A stretch of DNA of 64,000 nucleotides from contig JACKDV010000002.1 in assembly GCA_020633315.1 (NCBI GenBank), positions 558,001 to 622,000 on the forward strand. Direction: 5' to 3'. This document shows, piece after piece, positions 16,990 to 26,169 of the stretch; the stretch's first letter is position 1; every line of letters starts with the position of its first letter. Made by a program: the position numbers and the translations under genes. The notes beneath the pieces are model-generated. The model had not been told where the DNA came from and did not search any database. It saw only the letters and a list, made by a program, of their open reading frames with translations. The stretch is from Myxococcales bacterium. Its GTDB lineage: Bacteria > Myxococcota_A > Polyangia > Nannocystales > Nannocystaceae.

Positions 16990-19842
16990 TTGTCGGGAGC
17001 CCGCGCTAGCCGCCACCGAAGGTCACACCTCGCCCCCTGGTTCCTCGCCGGCATGCTGGCGGTGCCCGGGGGCTGCGGCTCGCCCTCCGGCACCGAGCCG
17101 GCGCCGAGCGAGACCCCGCCGCCGGTCGGCGGAGCGTCGAGCCCCACGCCGCGGGCTCCCCTGGCGGCGGCCCCCGAGGCGCCGGCCTCGACCTACCGCA
17201 CCCCGTCTGCCGACGTGGTGGAGATCGTGGACGCTCCGCCCACGCCCTGGGTGGGGGTCGATCCCAGCGGCAAGCGGATGGGCCTGTTCACCTACGAGGC
17301 GCTGCCGGGGATCGACATGGTCACGCGCCCCTTCGAGCGCCTGGCCGGCCTCCGCATCGATGCGGATCGGCACGGCCGTCGGCGCACCCGCTGGACCCGA
17401 GGGATCACCATCGTCACGCTGGCCGACGGGGCGAAGGCGGAGGTGGAGCTCCCGGCGGGGGCTCGGATCACGCAACCCGTCTGGTCGCCCGACGGGACCC
17501 GGCTCGCGTTCACCCGGGACGGCAGCGAGGGGCTCGAGCTGTGGCTGGCCGATGCGTCCGGGGGCGAGGCCTCCCGCCTGGGGACCGTGCGGGTCAACGA
17601 CGTGCTGGGCTCGCCCTTCGTGTGGATGCCGGGGAGCCGGGCGCTGCTGGTGCGGGAGGTCCCGCCGGAGCTGCCTCCGCCGCCGGAGCGGCCCACCGTG
17701 CCCGCGGGGCCCGTGGTGGAGGACACCTCGGGCAAGGCCGCGACCAACCGGACCTACCAGGATCTGCTGCAGGACACCGCCGACGAGGCACGCTTCGAGC
17801 ACTTCGCCACCAGCCGCCTCTCGATCGTGGGCGTCGACGGTGACGCTCAGCCGCTGGGAGGCCCGGGGTTGGTGGCGTCGGCCGAGCCCTCGCCCGACGG
17901 CAAGTACGTGCTGGTCGAGCGTCTGCGGCGGCCGTTCTCGTACACCGTGCCCTACTACCGCTTCGCGCGGGTCATCGAGGTGCTCGACGCCAAGGCGAAG
18001 GTGGTGCGGAGGGTCGCCGACCAGGAGGTGGCCGACGAGATCCCGATCCAGGGCGTTCGCACCGGCCCGCGGGCGGTGCACTGGCAGCCCGAGCGCCCGG
18101 CCACCCTGATGTGGACCGAGGCGCTGGACGAGGGCGATCCACGCAAGGAGGTCGAGCATCGCGATCGGCTGATGAGCCACGCGGCTCCCTTTGCCGACAC
18201 CCCCGAGGAGCGGCTCCGGGTCCAGCACCGCCTGGTGGACGTGGCGTGGACGGAGACGCCGGGGCAGGCGCTGGTCACCGAGTACGATCGGGATCGACGG
18301 TGGTCCACCACGCGGATCCACGAGCTGGACACGCCAGGGGCGGAGCTCCGCGTGCTCTTCGATCGCAGCACCCGCGACGCCTATGCGGATCCGGGGCAGC
18401 CCGTGACCCGCGTGCGCCCCGACGGCTCCGAGGTGGTCATCGTCCACGACGGCAACATCTTCTTGTCGGGCAGCGGGGCGAGCCCCGAGGGGGACCGCCC
18501 CTTCCTCGACCGCTACGAGCTGGCCTCGGGCAACACCGAGCGCCTGATGCAGTCCGAGGGCGAGGAGCACTCCGAGTTCGTCGACTTCGCCGGCGAGGGC
18601 TTCGAAGCCTTCGTCGTGCGCCGCGAGTCCGCGGAGGAGCCACCCGACTTCTTCGTGGAGGGAGCCGGGGGCGAGCGTCGGCTCACCGAGCTGCCCGACC
18701 CGCACCCCCAGCTCACCGGGATCCGCAAGCAGATCCTCAGCTACACCCGTCGCGATGGAGTGCCGCTCTCCGGCACGCTGTACCTGCCCCCCGACTACGA
18801 GGAGGGGCAGCGCCTGCCGCTGGTGATCTGGGCCTACCCGCTCGAGTACAACGACGGGGACACGGCGGGTCAGGTCCGTGCCGCGCCCCGTACCTTCACT
18901 CGCCTGTCCGGGACCTCGCCGCTGATGTTCCTCACCCAGGGCTATGCGGTGCTCGACGGTGCGGCCATGCCGATCGTGGGGGACCCCGAGACGATGAACG
19001 ACACCTTCGTCGATCAGGTGGTGTGGTCGGCCGAGGCGGCGATCGATGCCGCGGTGGAGGCCGGGGTGGTGGATCGGGATCGCGTGGGGGTGGCGGGGCA
19101 CTCCTACGGCGCGTTCATGGCGGCCAACCTGCTGGGCCACAGCGATCTGTTCCGCGCCGGGATCGCCCGCTCCGGGGCCTACAACCGCACCCTCACCCCC
19201 TTCGGGTTCCAGAGCGAGCGTCGCACGCTGTGGGAGGCGCCCGAGGTCTACGTGACCGTGTCCCCGCTGTTCTCGGCCGATCACATCGACGAGCCGCTGC
19301 TGCTGGTCCACGGCGAGGTGGACGACAACGCGGGGACCTACCCCGAGCAGTCGCTGCGGCTGTTCCGGGCGATGCAGGGCACCGGGGGGACCGCTCGGCT
19401 GGTGATGCTGCCCGGCGAGTCCCACGGCTACGTGGCGCGCGAGTCGGTGCTGCACGTGCTGGCCGAGTCCTTCGAGTGGTTCGATCGCCACGTGAAGAAC
19501 GCCGAGCCCAGGGACGGCACCACCAAGCCCAGCGCCACCGTCACCGACACGGCGGGGCCGAGCGACGCCCCGGCCAAGCCGAGCGCGGCGAGCAAGGCCG
19601 ACGGTGACGATGCCGGGACCCGGGGCGAGCCCGCAGGCGCCAGCAAGGCATCGGAGCCCGTCGAGCCGGCATCACCCGCCAAGCCGGCCGAGCCCGGCGA
19701 CGCCAAGGCACCGCCGGAGCCCGCCAAGCCGGCGTCACCCGCCAAGCCGGCCGAGCCGCCGCCCTCGGCGGCGACCCCCGGCCCCAAGGGCGACGTGCCG
19801 AGCAAGCCGAAGCCCGAGCCGACGTCGCCGTCCCTGCCGTAG
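16990..19842 (+). CDS. S9-family prolyl oligopeptidase-like peptidase (S9D, glutamyl endopeptidase type)
   Basis: The protein of about 950 aa has a beta-propeller N-terminal half and a C-terminal alpha/beta-hydrolase domain. The catalytic triad is visible: Ser in GVAGHSYGAF (about residue 705), Asp in HGEVDDNAGT and His in GESHGYVAR. The stretch GAYNRTLTPFGFQSERRTLW is the one I associate with plant-type glutamyl endopeptidase (S9D). The final 120 residues are a disordered tail of PAKPAEP-type repeats. The start is uncertain: the TTG at 16990 gives a lipoprotein-like signal (RHRR, hydrophobic stretch, PGGC at Cys29), while ATGs upstream lie inside purSL and the next ATG leaves too short a signal. 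Confidence 0.85.
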   Translation: MSGARASRHRRSHLAPWFLAGMLAVPGGCGSPSGTEPAPSETPPPVGGASSPTPRAPLAAAPEAPASTYRTPSADVVEIVDAPPTPWVGVDPSGKRMGLFTYEALPGIDMVTRPFERLAGLRIDADRHGRRRTRWTRGITIVTLADGAKAEVELPAGARITQPVWSPDGTRLAFTRDGSEGLELWLADASGGEASRLGTVRVNDVLGSPFVWMPGSRALLVREVPPELPPPPERPTVPAGPVVEDTSGKAATNRTYQDLLQDTADEARFEHFATSRLSIVGVDGDAQPLGGPGLVASAEPSPDGKYVLVERLRRPFSYTVPYYRFARVIEVLDAKAKVVRRVADQEVADEIPIQGVRTGPRAVHWQPERPATLMWTEALDEGDPRKEVEHRDRLMSHAAPFADTPEERLRVQHRLVDVAWTETPGQALVTEYDRDRRWSTTRIHELDTPGAELRVLFDRSTRDAYADPGQPVTRVRPDGSEVVIVHDGNIFLSGSGASPEGDRPFLDRYELASGNTERLMQSEGEEHSEFVDFAGEGFEAFVVRRESAEEPPDFFVEGAGGERRLTELPDPHPQLTGIRKQILSYTRRDGVPLSGTLYLPPDYEEGQRLPLVIWAYPLEYNDGDTAGQVRAAPRTFTRLSGTSPLMFLTQGYAVLDGAAMPIVGDPETMNDTFVDQVVWSAEAAIDAAVEAGVVDRDRVGVAGHSYGAFMAANLLGHSDLFRAGIARSGAYNRTLTPFGFQSERRTLWEAPEVYVTVSPLFSADHIDEPLLLVHGEVDDNAGTYPEQSLRLFRAMQGTGGTARLVMLPGESHGYVARESVLHVLAESFEWFDRHVKNAEPRDGTTKPSATVTDTAGPSDAPAKPSAASKADGDDAGTRGEPAGASKASEPVEPASPAKPAEPGDAKAPPEPAKPASPAKPAEPPPSAATPGPKGDVPSKPKPEPTSPSLP

Positions 19843-19895
19843 CGCCGGCACGATGGCGGCGCGTCGCGGGACGAGCCGGCGAGCGCCGGCCCGGC

Positions 19896-21380
19896 TCAGA
19901 AGCTCACGTCGACGTACAGGTTGAACAGCTGGAAGAACTGCTTGTACTCGCCCTCGGCGCTGGGCTGACGGGTGGGCGCGACGAAGGTGTTGAGCGCGTT
20001 CTTCCCCTTGGTGTCGGTGGTGAAGAACCACAGCTCGGTCGAGGTGAGCGACACCGCGAGGTGCTTGATCATCTGCCAGCGGGCACCCAGCGAGAGGCTC
20101 ATCTTGTTCATGTCCATCAGCGCGGGGTCGAGGGTCTCCAGCGGCACGGCGGAGGAGTCGAAGCCGGTGCCGATGTAGCCCTCGAGCTGGGGCAGGAACC
20201 AGTAGCTGGCCCCCACCCGCACCCCGCCGGCGTCCTTCCAGTAGCGCGGCAGGTGCTGGGTGACGCCGACCACCCCGTCACCGGCCGCGCCGAAGCTGCC
20301 GGGGTTGTCGAGCGCGGTGTCCTCGCCGTCGAACTCGCAGGAGCGATCGGGCTCGCCCTTGTCGAGCACGCACTGCTTGTCGAACACCGACCACCGCGAG
20401 TAGTCGCCGAACAGCCGCAGCTCGACCTTCTCGATCGGCCGGTAGCGCAGGCCGAGGCGGACGATCTCGGGGAGGGTCTGGGTGAGCTCCACCTCGGTGA
20501 CCGAGGGCGGGGCGGTGCCCAGGGTGTTGTAGAGGTTGCCCTCGAGGGTCATGCCCCCCACCACGTTGGGCTGGCTGGAGTAGGACGCGCCGATGAACAG
20601 CTTGTCCTTCTTGAGCACGTTGTAGACCGCACCGATGGCGAAGCCGCCCTGCCAGCCGTTGACGTCGATGTAGCTGCGGCCCTCCTTGAGCACGGTGCTG
20701 CCGTCGGGCAGCTCGGAGCGCACGTCGTCGGTGCCGTCGGTGTTGCGGGCCCGGATGGTGACCACCTCGGATCGGATCGCGCTGCCGCTGACGCCCAGGC
20801 TCAGGCCGATCTTGCGGATGTTGAAGCCGAGCGCGCCCGAGATGTACATCGAGCGGATCGTGCCGTCGATGGAGTACCAGCGCTGGACGCCGTCGACCGC
20901 CCCGGGGAACTGCGGGCTGTTGGTGTAGGTGGGGTTCTTGTCCCAGACGGCGGAGCCACCGAAGGGGAAGTACATGCCGACTCCGCCGTAGATGAAGTCG
21001 GTGCCGAAGTCGGAGGTCACGCCGACGAAGGGGGCCACGATGCCGTTGAAGAGCGTGGCCTTGCCGTCGTTGGAGCCCGGGGCCGACTCGAGGGTGAGCG
21101 GGCTGTTGACCGCCGAGGCCGGGCGCTCGTAGCTCGCCCAGCGCAGCGCCGTGGTGGCGTCCACGAAGATGTGGGTGCCCTTGGACAGCGCAATGCCCGC
21201 TGGGTTGTAGTAGATCGCGGTCGCGTTGTCGGTGGTGGGGTGGCCGTGCTCACCACCGAAGCGGGCCGAGGCGAAGCCCGAGGCGTGGGCCGAGCCCGAC
21301 CAGGCGATGGCCAAGAGCGCGGCACCGGCTCCCAGGACCACGGTGATCGGCTTGCTCGTTCGGCGTGTCGTTCGACCCAT
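19896..21380 (-). CDS. FadL/OmpP1/TodX-like outer membrane protein
   Basis: The 494-aa protein has a signal peptide (cleavage near SAHASG) and the typical FadL N-terminus after it: DNATAIYYNPAGIALSKGTH, the NPAG motif that forms the hatch. The rest alternates hydrophobic and polar residues as in a beta barrel and ends with the aromatic LYVDVSF, a good outer-membrane C-terminal signature. Family knowledge: these barrels admit fatty acids or other hydrophobic compounds. ATG 21380 is chosen; a GTG five codons upstream is an alternative. It converges with the peptidase gene and diverges from the lipoprotein gene at 21583. Confidence 0.88.
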   Translation of the reverse strand: MGRTTRRTSKPITVVLGAGAALLAIAWSGSAHASGFASARFGGEHGHPTTDNATAIYYNPAGIALSKGTHIFVDATTALRWASYERPASAVNSPLTLESAPGSNDGKATLFNGIVAPFVGVTSDFGTDFIYGGVGMYFPFGGSAVWDKNPTYTNSPQFPGAVDGVQRWYSIDGTIRSMYISGALGFNIRKIGLSLGVSGSAIRSEVVTIRARNTDGTDDVRSELPDGSTVLKEGRSYIDVNGWQGGFAIGAVYNVLKKDKLFIGASYSSQPNVVGGMTLEGNLYNTLGTAPPSVTEVELTQTLPEIVRLGLRYRPIEKVELRLFGDYSRWSVFDKQCVLDKGEPDRSCEFDGEDTALDNPGSFGAAGDGVVGVTQHLPRYWKDAGGVRVGASYWFLPQLEGYIGTGFDSSAVPLETLDPALMDMNKMSLSLGARWQMIKHLAVSLTSTELWFFTTDTKGKNALNTFVAPTRQPSAEGEYKQFFQLFNLYVDVSF

Positions 21381-21582
21381 CGGCGACGTTCTCACTGGCT
21401 CGGCCTCGGCGTTTGGTTGTGGACCTGCGCGTCGGCGTGGGGGTTCCCCGACCGGCGCTCGTGCTTGTCGTCGCTGGGCCGAGGGCTCTACACTGGCCGA
21501 AGCAACGGGACCTGAGCTTCGCAGAAATCCCGGGCGCCGCCAACTGGCACGACCACGACCCGGTTCGGGATCCACTCTTCGC

Positions 21583-22359
21583 ATGACGACCACCCAGCAT
21601 TCCCTGCGTCGGGGGCCCAGCCCCATCGGTTCTCGTCCCGTCTCGTTGGGGGTCGGGCGCTTGCTCGGCGTCGTCGCGCTGGTGGCAGCGCTGCCTGGCT
21701 GCCCCAGCCCCGATGCCCAGGGCAAGTTCGACCGCTTCAACGACCAGACCGAGGACGACCGACCCAAGCTCGACGTCCCCGAGCCCGATCTGCCGCCGAT
21801 CGAGGTGTTCCCGGATCTCAACGGGACCTACCTGGTGGCCATCGAGACCTCGATCGCGGCGGGGCTCCCCCTACAGTTCGTCGCCGACGTGCAGGCCGAC
21901 GTGGACCTGGCCACCGGGGACGGCTCCCTGTCGATCTCGTTCCAGCCGCTGTCGCTCGACGTGGGCAGCACCACCGAGCCCCGTGAGGAGGTCGGCGACG
22001 CCATCGTGGTCGATGCGGCGATGATGGGCGGGCAGTTCGTGATCCCCTTCGGCGAGACCGACGTGACCGGACAGGCCAACCCGATCACCGGATCGGACAT
22101 CACCGCCGACCTCTCGCTGCAGGGCAACGTGCGCGGCGACACCTGGTGTGGCGCGGTGACGGGCAACGTGCTGTCGCCCATCCAGGCGCCGCTGGACGGC
22201 TCCACCTTCGCCGCGCTGCGGCTGGCCGATCGCGGCGAGCGGCCCGAGACCTTCCCGGTCAAGTGCGACGACATCGTCGTCGAGGAGGGGGAGACCGAGG
22301 GCATGGGCTCCGATGGGGGAGCGACCACCGGCGAGACCACCGGTGGCCTCGGAGGCTAG
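21583..22359 (+). CDS. hypothetical lipoprotein
   Basis: The 258-aa protein has a long n-region and a signal ending ALPGC (Cys40). The mature domain (FPDLNGTYLVAIETSIAAG, FVADVQADVDLATGDGSLSI, GDTWCGAVTGNV) reads as a beta-rich fold of about 150 residues with two cysteines, and the C-terminus is a Gly/Thr/Glu-rich tail. I do not recognise the family, although a similar layout appears in the lipoprotein at 25341. purQ starts three bases after the stop, so the two are probably transcribed together, which is an odd pairing. Confidence 0.75.
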   Translation: MTTTQHSLRRGPSPIGSRPVSLGVGRLLGVVALVAALPGCPSPDAQGKFDRFNDQTEDDRPKLDVPEPDLPPIEVFPDLNGTYLVAIETSIAAGLPLQFVADVQADVDLATGDGSLSISFQPLSLDVGSTTEPREEVGDAIVVDAAMMGGQFVIPFGETDVTGQANPITGSDITADLSLQGNVRGDTWCGAVTGNVLSPIQAPLDGSTFAALRLADRGERPETFPVKCDDIVVEEGETEGMGSDGGATTGETTGGLGG

Positions 22360-22362
22360 GCG

Positions 22363-23265
22363 ATGAGCGAGCATGCGCTGGCGGCCGAGGCCCGGGAGTG
22401 GGTCGAGGGTCCGTGGAGCTTCCGCCCCGGAGCGGTGGCGGGGGCGGAGCGGGTGCGGGCCCTGGTGCTCAGCGGCTACGGCCTCAACTGCGAGGCCGAG
22501 ACCGCGGCCGGGCTGCGCATGTGCGGGGCGGCGGCGCAGATCATCCACGTGGGAGATCTGCTCGAGGGCCAGGGGGCTGCCCTGGACGGGGCGCGCCTGC
22601 TGGTGTTCGTGGGCGGCTTCTCGTTCGGCGATCACATCGCCTCGGGTCGGGTGTTCGCCAACCGCCTGCGCTTCCGGCTCGGCGAGCGACTCGCCCGCTT
22701 CGTGGACGACGGGGGCTTGGTGCTGGGGATCTGCAACGGCTTCCAGACCATCGTGAAGCTGGGCCTGCTCCCTGCCCTCGACCGCCGCCCGGGGCAAGGG
22801 CTGGCGCCGCAGCAGGCCTCGCTGGTCCACAACGATCGCCTGGGCTACCGCAACGCGTGGGTGCGCCTGGCCATCGATCCCGAGAGCCCCTGCGTGTTCA
22901 CCCGCGGCAGCACCGGGGTGCCGTTGGCCGTGCCCAGCCGCCATGGCGAGGGCAAGCTGGTGCTCGCCGACGCGGCCACGCGAGCGCGGGTGGAGGCCGA
23001 GCACCTGGCCCCGGTGCGCTACGTGGACGCCGAGGGCCGCCCCACCGAGCTGTGGCCCGACAACCCCAACGGCTCGGCGGGCGGCTTGGCGGGGCTGTGC
23101 GACGCCTCGGGTCGGGTGTTCGGCCTGATGCCGCACCCCGAGGCCTACCTCTATCCCGAGAGCCACCCTCGCTTCATCGCGCAGCGCGACCAGGGGCGGC
23201 TGCCGGCCGTGGGGCACGGGCTGGGCATCCTCGCCAACGGCGTTCGAGCCGCGGTCGAGGGCTGA
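22363..23265 (+). CDS. purQ: phosphoribosylformylglycinamidine synthase glutaminase subunit PurQ
   Basis: This glutaminase (300 aa) supplies ammonia to the PurS-PurL synthase. It opens with VRALVLSGYGLNCEAET, carries the nucleophile elbow VLGICNGFQT (catalytic Cys), and ends with GLMPHPEAYLYPESHP, giving the catalytic His and Glu of class I glutamine amidotransferases. It is longer than typical PurQ by about 50-70 residues, mostly at the N-terminus and around residues 130-200. GGAGG lies eight bases before the ATG. It sits 5.4 kb from its partner and directly behind an unrelated lipoprotein gene. Confidence 0.92.
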   Translation: MSEHALAAEAREWVEGPWSFRPGAVAGAERVRALVLSGYGLNCEAETAAGLRMCGAAAQIIHVGDLLEGQGAALDGARLLVFVGGFSFGDHIASGRVFANRLRFRLGERLARFVDDGGLVLGICNGFQTIVKLGLLPALDRRPGQGLAPQQASLVHNDRLGYRNAWVRLAIDPESPCVFTRGSTGVPLAVPSRHGEGKLVLADAATRARVEAEHLAPVRYVDAEGRPTELWPDNPNGSAGGLAGLCDASGRVFGLMPHPEAYLYPESHPRFIAQRDQGRLPAVGHGLGILANGVRAAVEG

Positions 23266-23407
23266 ACGCCTGGTGCGCGGCCGGGCTCGTCCTCGGTCCG
23301 GTGGGGGGCGGGAGCGATCTCTCGCCGATTCCATCGAACCCACCCGGGGTCCGCGGGGTCCGAATTCGGGGCTCCCCGGGTGGCTGGCGCGCCCGGGGAT
23401 CTGTGCG

Positions 23408-25339
23408 ATGGTGGACGACATGACGGACGTCGAGCTGGGCTCACGGTCGGACCTCGAGGCGCTCTCGCGTAGCGGCCGAGGCAAGGTGATCACGCTGGTG
23501 GTGCTGCTGGCGGTCGCCCTCGGTGCGGCCGGCTGGTACTTCTTCCTGCGCAAGCACGGTACGGGCAACCCGGAGGATCCCGCCAAGGTGATCTTCGTGG
23601 GCCGCACCCGCGGCTTCAGCATGGTGCTCGACGACGTGGGCTTCGAGGCGGCCGAGGGCACCCTGGAGGCCTGGGAGCAGAAGGCCAAGGAGGAGGTCCC
23701 CGACCTGGAGGTCACCGGGGTGGAGGCGATCATGGCGCTCGCCGATCGCTTCGGCTACGGCTACGTGATCTTCGAGCAGCCCCAGGAGATCGACTTCTCC
23801 GTGCTCGACATCGAGGAGGTCCCCGAGCTGCCCGAGCACGTGCGCTACGCGGTGCTCTCGGCCGGCGACCTGGCCTTCCCCCACGTGATGACGGTCAACC
23901 CCAAGCCCAGCGAGGTGCTCAGCGGCTCGTCGGTGGTGGTGCTGCAGGCCCTGTTCGCGCAGGAGAAGCTGGCCGAGCTGCTGCCCGACGCCGAGAGCCC
24001 CTCGATCGAGTCCATCCAGCTCCGCGATCGCCTGCGCGACGCGGTGGATCGCCTGGCGCAGGTCCCCGAGGCCGAGAAGATGGCCGAGAAGATCGTGCAG
24101 GGCGTGCGCCACCAGCTCGAGGAGGAGGAGCGGGCCGAGCCGCGTCCCTCGCTGGTGGGTGACGCGCTCGAGAGCGGCGAGCCCTTCCCGCTGGCCAACG
24201 GCCAGGTGCTGACGGTAAGCCGCGGCTTCAAGGTGGTCACCCGCGACGCGGTGCGGGCCGATCTCGACGTGGACGACCGGCACCGCCTGTGGGTGGGGGC
24301 GCCCGGAGCCGAGCCCTCGTCGCGCAAGCCCTGCGATGCCCTGTTCAGCGGTGAGATCAGCGTGCACGAGTCCCCGCGCTTCCACATGGCGCCCGACGGG
24401 GCAGCCCTGCTCACCCAGACCCTGGGGCAGGGCATGGTGCTGTGGACCCTGGGCGAGGGGCCGGGCGCCTGCCCGTTCGTGGAGCGGGGCTCGGTGGCCT
24501 CCCCGCGGCCGGGGCTGGGCGAGCCGGTCCCCGCCGGCCACGGCCAGGTCGCCTGGGCCGGGATCTTCGGCTCCCAGGGCGTGGTGCACGTGGTCACGGC
24601 GGGCAGCGACGACGATGCGGTCACCCTGGGGATGATCGACGGCGTGGAGCTGACCAGCGTGGCTTGGCTCAGCGAGCGGCACCTGGCCGCCATCGGCCAG
24701 GGCATGGGCGGGTCGTGGCTGTACCTGATGGACACCCAGACCCCGATGACGGTGCTGCGGCTGCCGGCGACGGCGTTCGAGAACGCCGAGGGCCTGCAGG
24801 AGGTGGCGGCCGGCAAGCGCGGGGATCAGCCGGTGGTGGTGGTGACCGCGGGCATCATGCCGCGCAAGGCCTACCGCCTGGTGCTCCCCATGGGGCTCGA
24901 GGCCATGTTCGCCTCGCCGCCGGCGGCCGAGGCCTCGCCCGAGCCGCCCGTCGACGAGCTCGGCTTCGGCGGAGGGCCCGACGTGTCCCGCGAAGAGCGG
25001 GGCCTGCCCGCCATCGTCGATCTCGATTCCAACCGCTTCGAGGTCACGGTGCTCACCCACGAGGGCAGCGCGCGCGGGCCGAGCGTGTCGGCCGACGGGC
25101 GCTGGGCGGCGGTCGCCATGCGTGGCGAGCTGTACGATCCCACCGATCCCGACGACTCCGAGATCGTGGTGGTGTCGACCGACGGGGGCAGCCCGCAGGT
25201 GCTCACCCGCAACGCGCTCAAGGACCACCAGCCGCGCCTCACCCCCGATGGCTCGCACGTGGTGTTCCAGACCCGCGTGGAGATCCCCCGCACGGACTGG
25301 GTGGTGACCTCGGCGCGAGTGGCCAAGGTGGGCTCGTAG
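23408..25339 (+). CDS. membrane-anchored propeller-like protein
   Basis: The 643-aa protein has one membrane helix (about residues 27-46, KVITLVVLLAVALGAAGWYF) after a short cytoplasmic N-terminus. A globular region (about 50-220) with helices and a charged stretch follows. The C-terminal half contains WD40/TolB-like strand patterns: RFHMAPDGAALLTQTL, EGSARGPSVSADGRWAAVAM, SEIVVVSTDGGSPQVLTRN and DHQPRLTPDGSHVVFQTR. It is probably a periplasmic-facing propeller. I cannot name a function. GGGGA lies eight bases before the ATG; a second ATG four codons later is possible. It stops one base from the convergent lipoprotein gene. Confidence 0.75.
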   Translation: MVDDMTDVELGSRSDLEALSRSGRGKVITLVVLLAVALGAAGWYFFLRKHGTGNPEDPAKVIFVGRTRGFSMVLDDVGFEAAEGTLEAWEQKAKEEVPDLEVTGVEAIMALADRFGYGYVIFEQPQEIDFSVLDIEEVPELPEHVRYAVLSAGDLAFPHVMTVNPKPSEVLSGSSVVVLQALFAQEKLAELLPDAESPSIESIQLRDRLRDAVDRLAQVPEAEKMAEKIVQGVRHQLEEEERAEPRPSLVGDALESGEPFPLANGQVLTVSRGFKVVTRDAVRADLDVDDRHRLWVGAPGAEPSSRKPCDALFSGEISVHESPRFHMAPDGAALLTQTLGQGMVLWTLGEGPGACPFVERGSVASPRPGLGEPVPAGHGQVAWAGIFGSQGVVHVVTAGSDDDAVTLGMIDGVELTSVAWLSERHLAAIGQGMGGSWLYLMDTQTPMTVLRLPATAFENAEGLQEVAAGKRGDQPVVVVTAGIMPRKAYRLVLPMGLEAMFASPPAAEASPEPPVDELGFGGGPDVSREERGLPAIVDLDSNRFEVTVLTHEGSARGPSVSADGRWAAVAMRGELYDPTDPDDSEIVVVSTDGGSPQVLTRNALKDHQPRLTPDGSHVVFQTRVEIPRTDWVVTSARVAKVGS

Positions 25340-25340
25340 C

Positions 25341-26009
25341 TCAGTCGGGCGGCAGGGGCAGGGGCGGTGGCCCCAAGCGGACGAGGTCGAGGCCGATCCA
25401 CTCGCGGCAGTCGACCTCGGCCGGTGTCGAGCCGCCGCCGGGCCGCTCCTCGATCGGGGCCCCGTCGGTCACGTCGGTCGACAGGTGGTAGCGCTGCTGG
25501 AGCTCCCCGCTCAGGCCGTCCTCGTCGAGGGTGCCGTCGATCCGGCTGAGCACCTGTCCCTCCACCAGCAGGGCGTCGGTCTGCAGGATGCCGGCGATGG
25601 AGAGGGTGCCGTCGGCATCGAGGGGGCCGTAGAGGGTGGGCAGCAGGGGCGCGCCGAGGTTGCCGTCGATCTCGAAGCCCTCCTCGCTCACCCGCATGCT
25701 GCCGTCGGCCTGGATCACCACGACGTCGAAGATGGTCTCGATCCCGAGCCGGTCGGCCTCCTCGAGGGCCGCGCACAGGGTGACATCGAAGGTGGTCATC
25801 TCCTGGTCGCAGCCGCAGCTGAGCACATCGAAGCGGCCCCGGTACAGGCCGCTGAGCTCGATGCCCTCGGCGTCCCCGCGCGTTCGCATGATCTCGGCGA
25901 GGGTCTCGGGGTCCAGCGGGTCGTAGCCCTGGTAGCACGCGGGCAGCAGCGCCAGCCCCAGGAGCGTCCCGACCCTTCGTCGTCGCGAGGAGCCTCCCGT
26001 TGCGCGCAT
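25341..26009 (-). CDS. hypothetical lipoprotein
   Basis: The 222-aa protein has a classic lipoprotein start: RRRR, a hydrophobic stretch and LPAC (Cys25). The mature part includes a CGCDQEMTTFDVTLCAALEE segment with several cysteines and a beta-rich region (GAPLLPTLYGPLDADGTLSI, VLSRIDGTLDEDGLSGEL). It ends in a Pro/Leu run. I do not recognise the family. The ATG at 26009 is preferred; a GTG at 26045 would lengthen the signal needlessly. Confidence 0.72.
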   Translation of the reverse strand: MRATGGSSRRRRVGTLLGLALLPACYQGYDPLDPETLAEIMRTRGDAEGIELSGLYRGRFDVLSCGCDQEMTTFDVTLCAALEEADRLGIETIFDVVVIQADGSMRVSEEGFEIDGNLGAPLLPTLYGPLDADGTLSIAGILQTDALLVEGQVLSRIDGTLDEDGLSGELQQRYHLSTDVTDGAPIEERPGGGSTPAEVDCREWIGLDLVRLGPPPLPLPPD

Positions 26010-26169
26010 CTCCCCGAGGATAGCGCGCCCGGCCGGAGAGGACACGCGCGGTGTGTGGGGGGAGCGGCTCGCTTCGACGGCTCGAGCGCGAGAGCGAGGC
26101 CGGCCGCTGCGTTCCGATCACGGAGCGGCCGAGTGCTCGGGGCGGCTCGACGCCGGCGCGTGGCCTCGC

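Noticed and set aside
23441..25258. 605-codon minus-strand frame opposite the propeller gene
   Set aside because: It is strongly His/Leu/Gly-biased and lacks any domain; it is a shadow.
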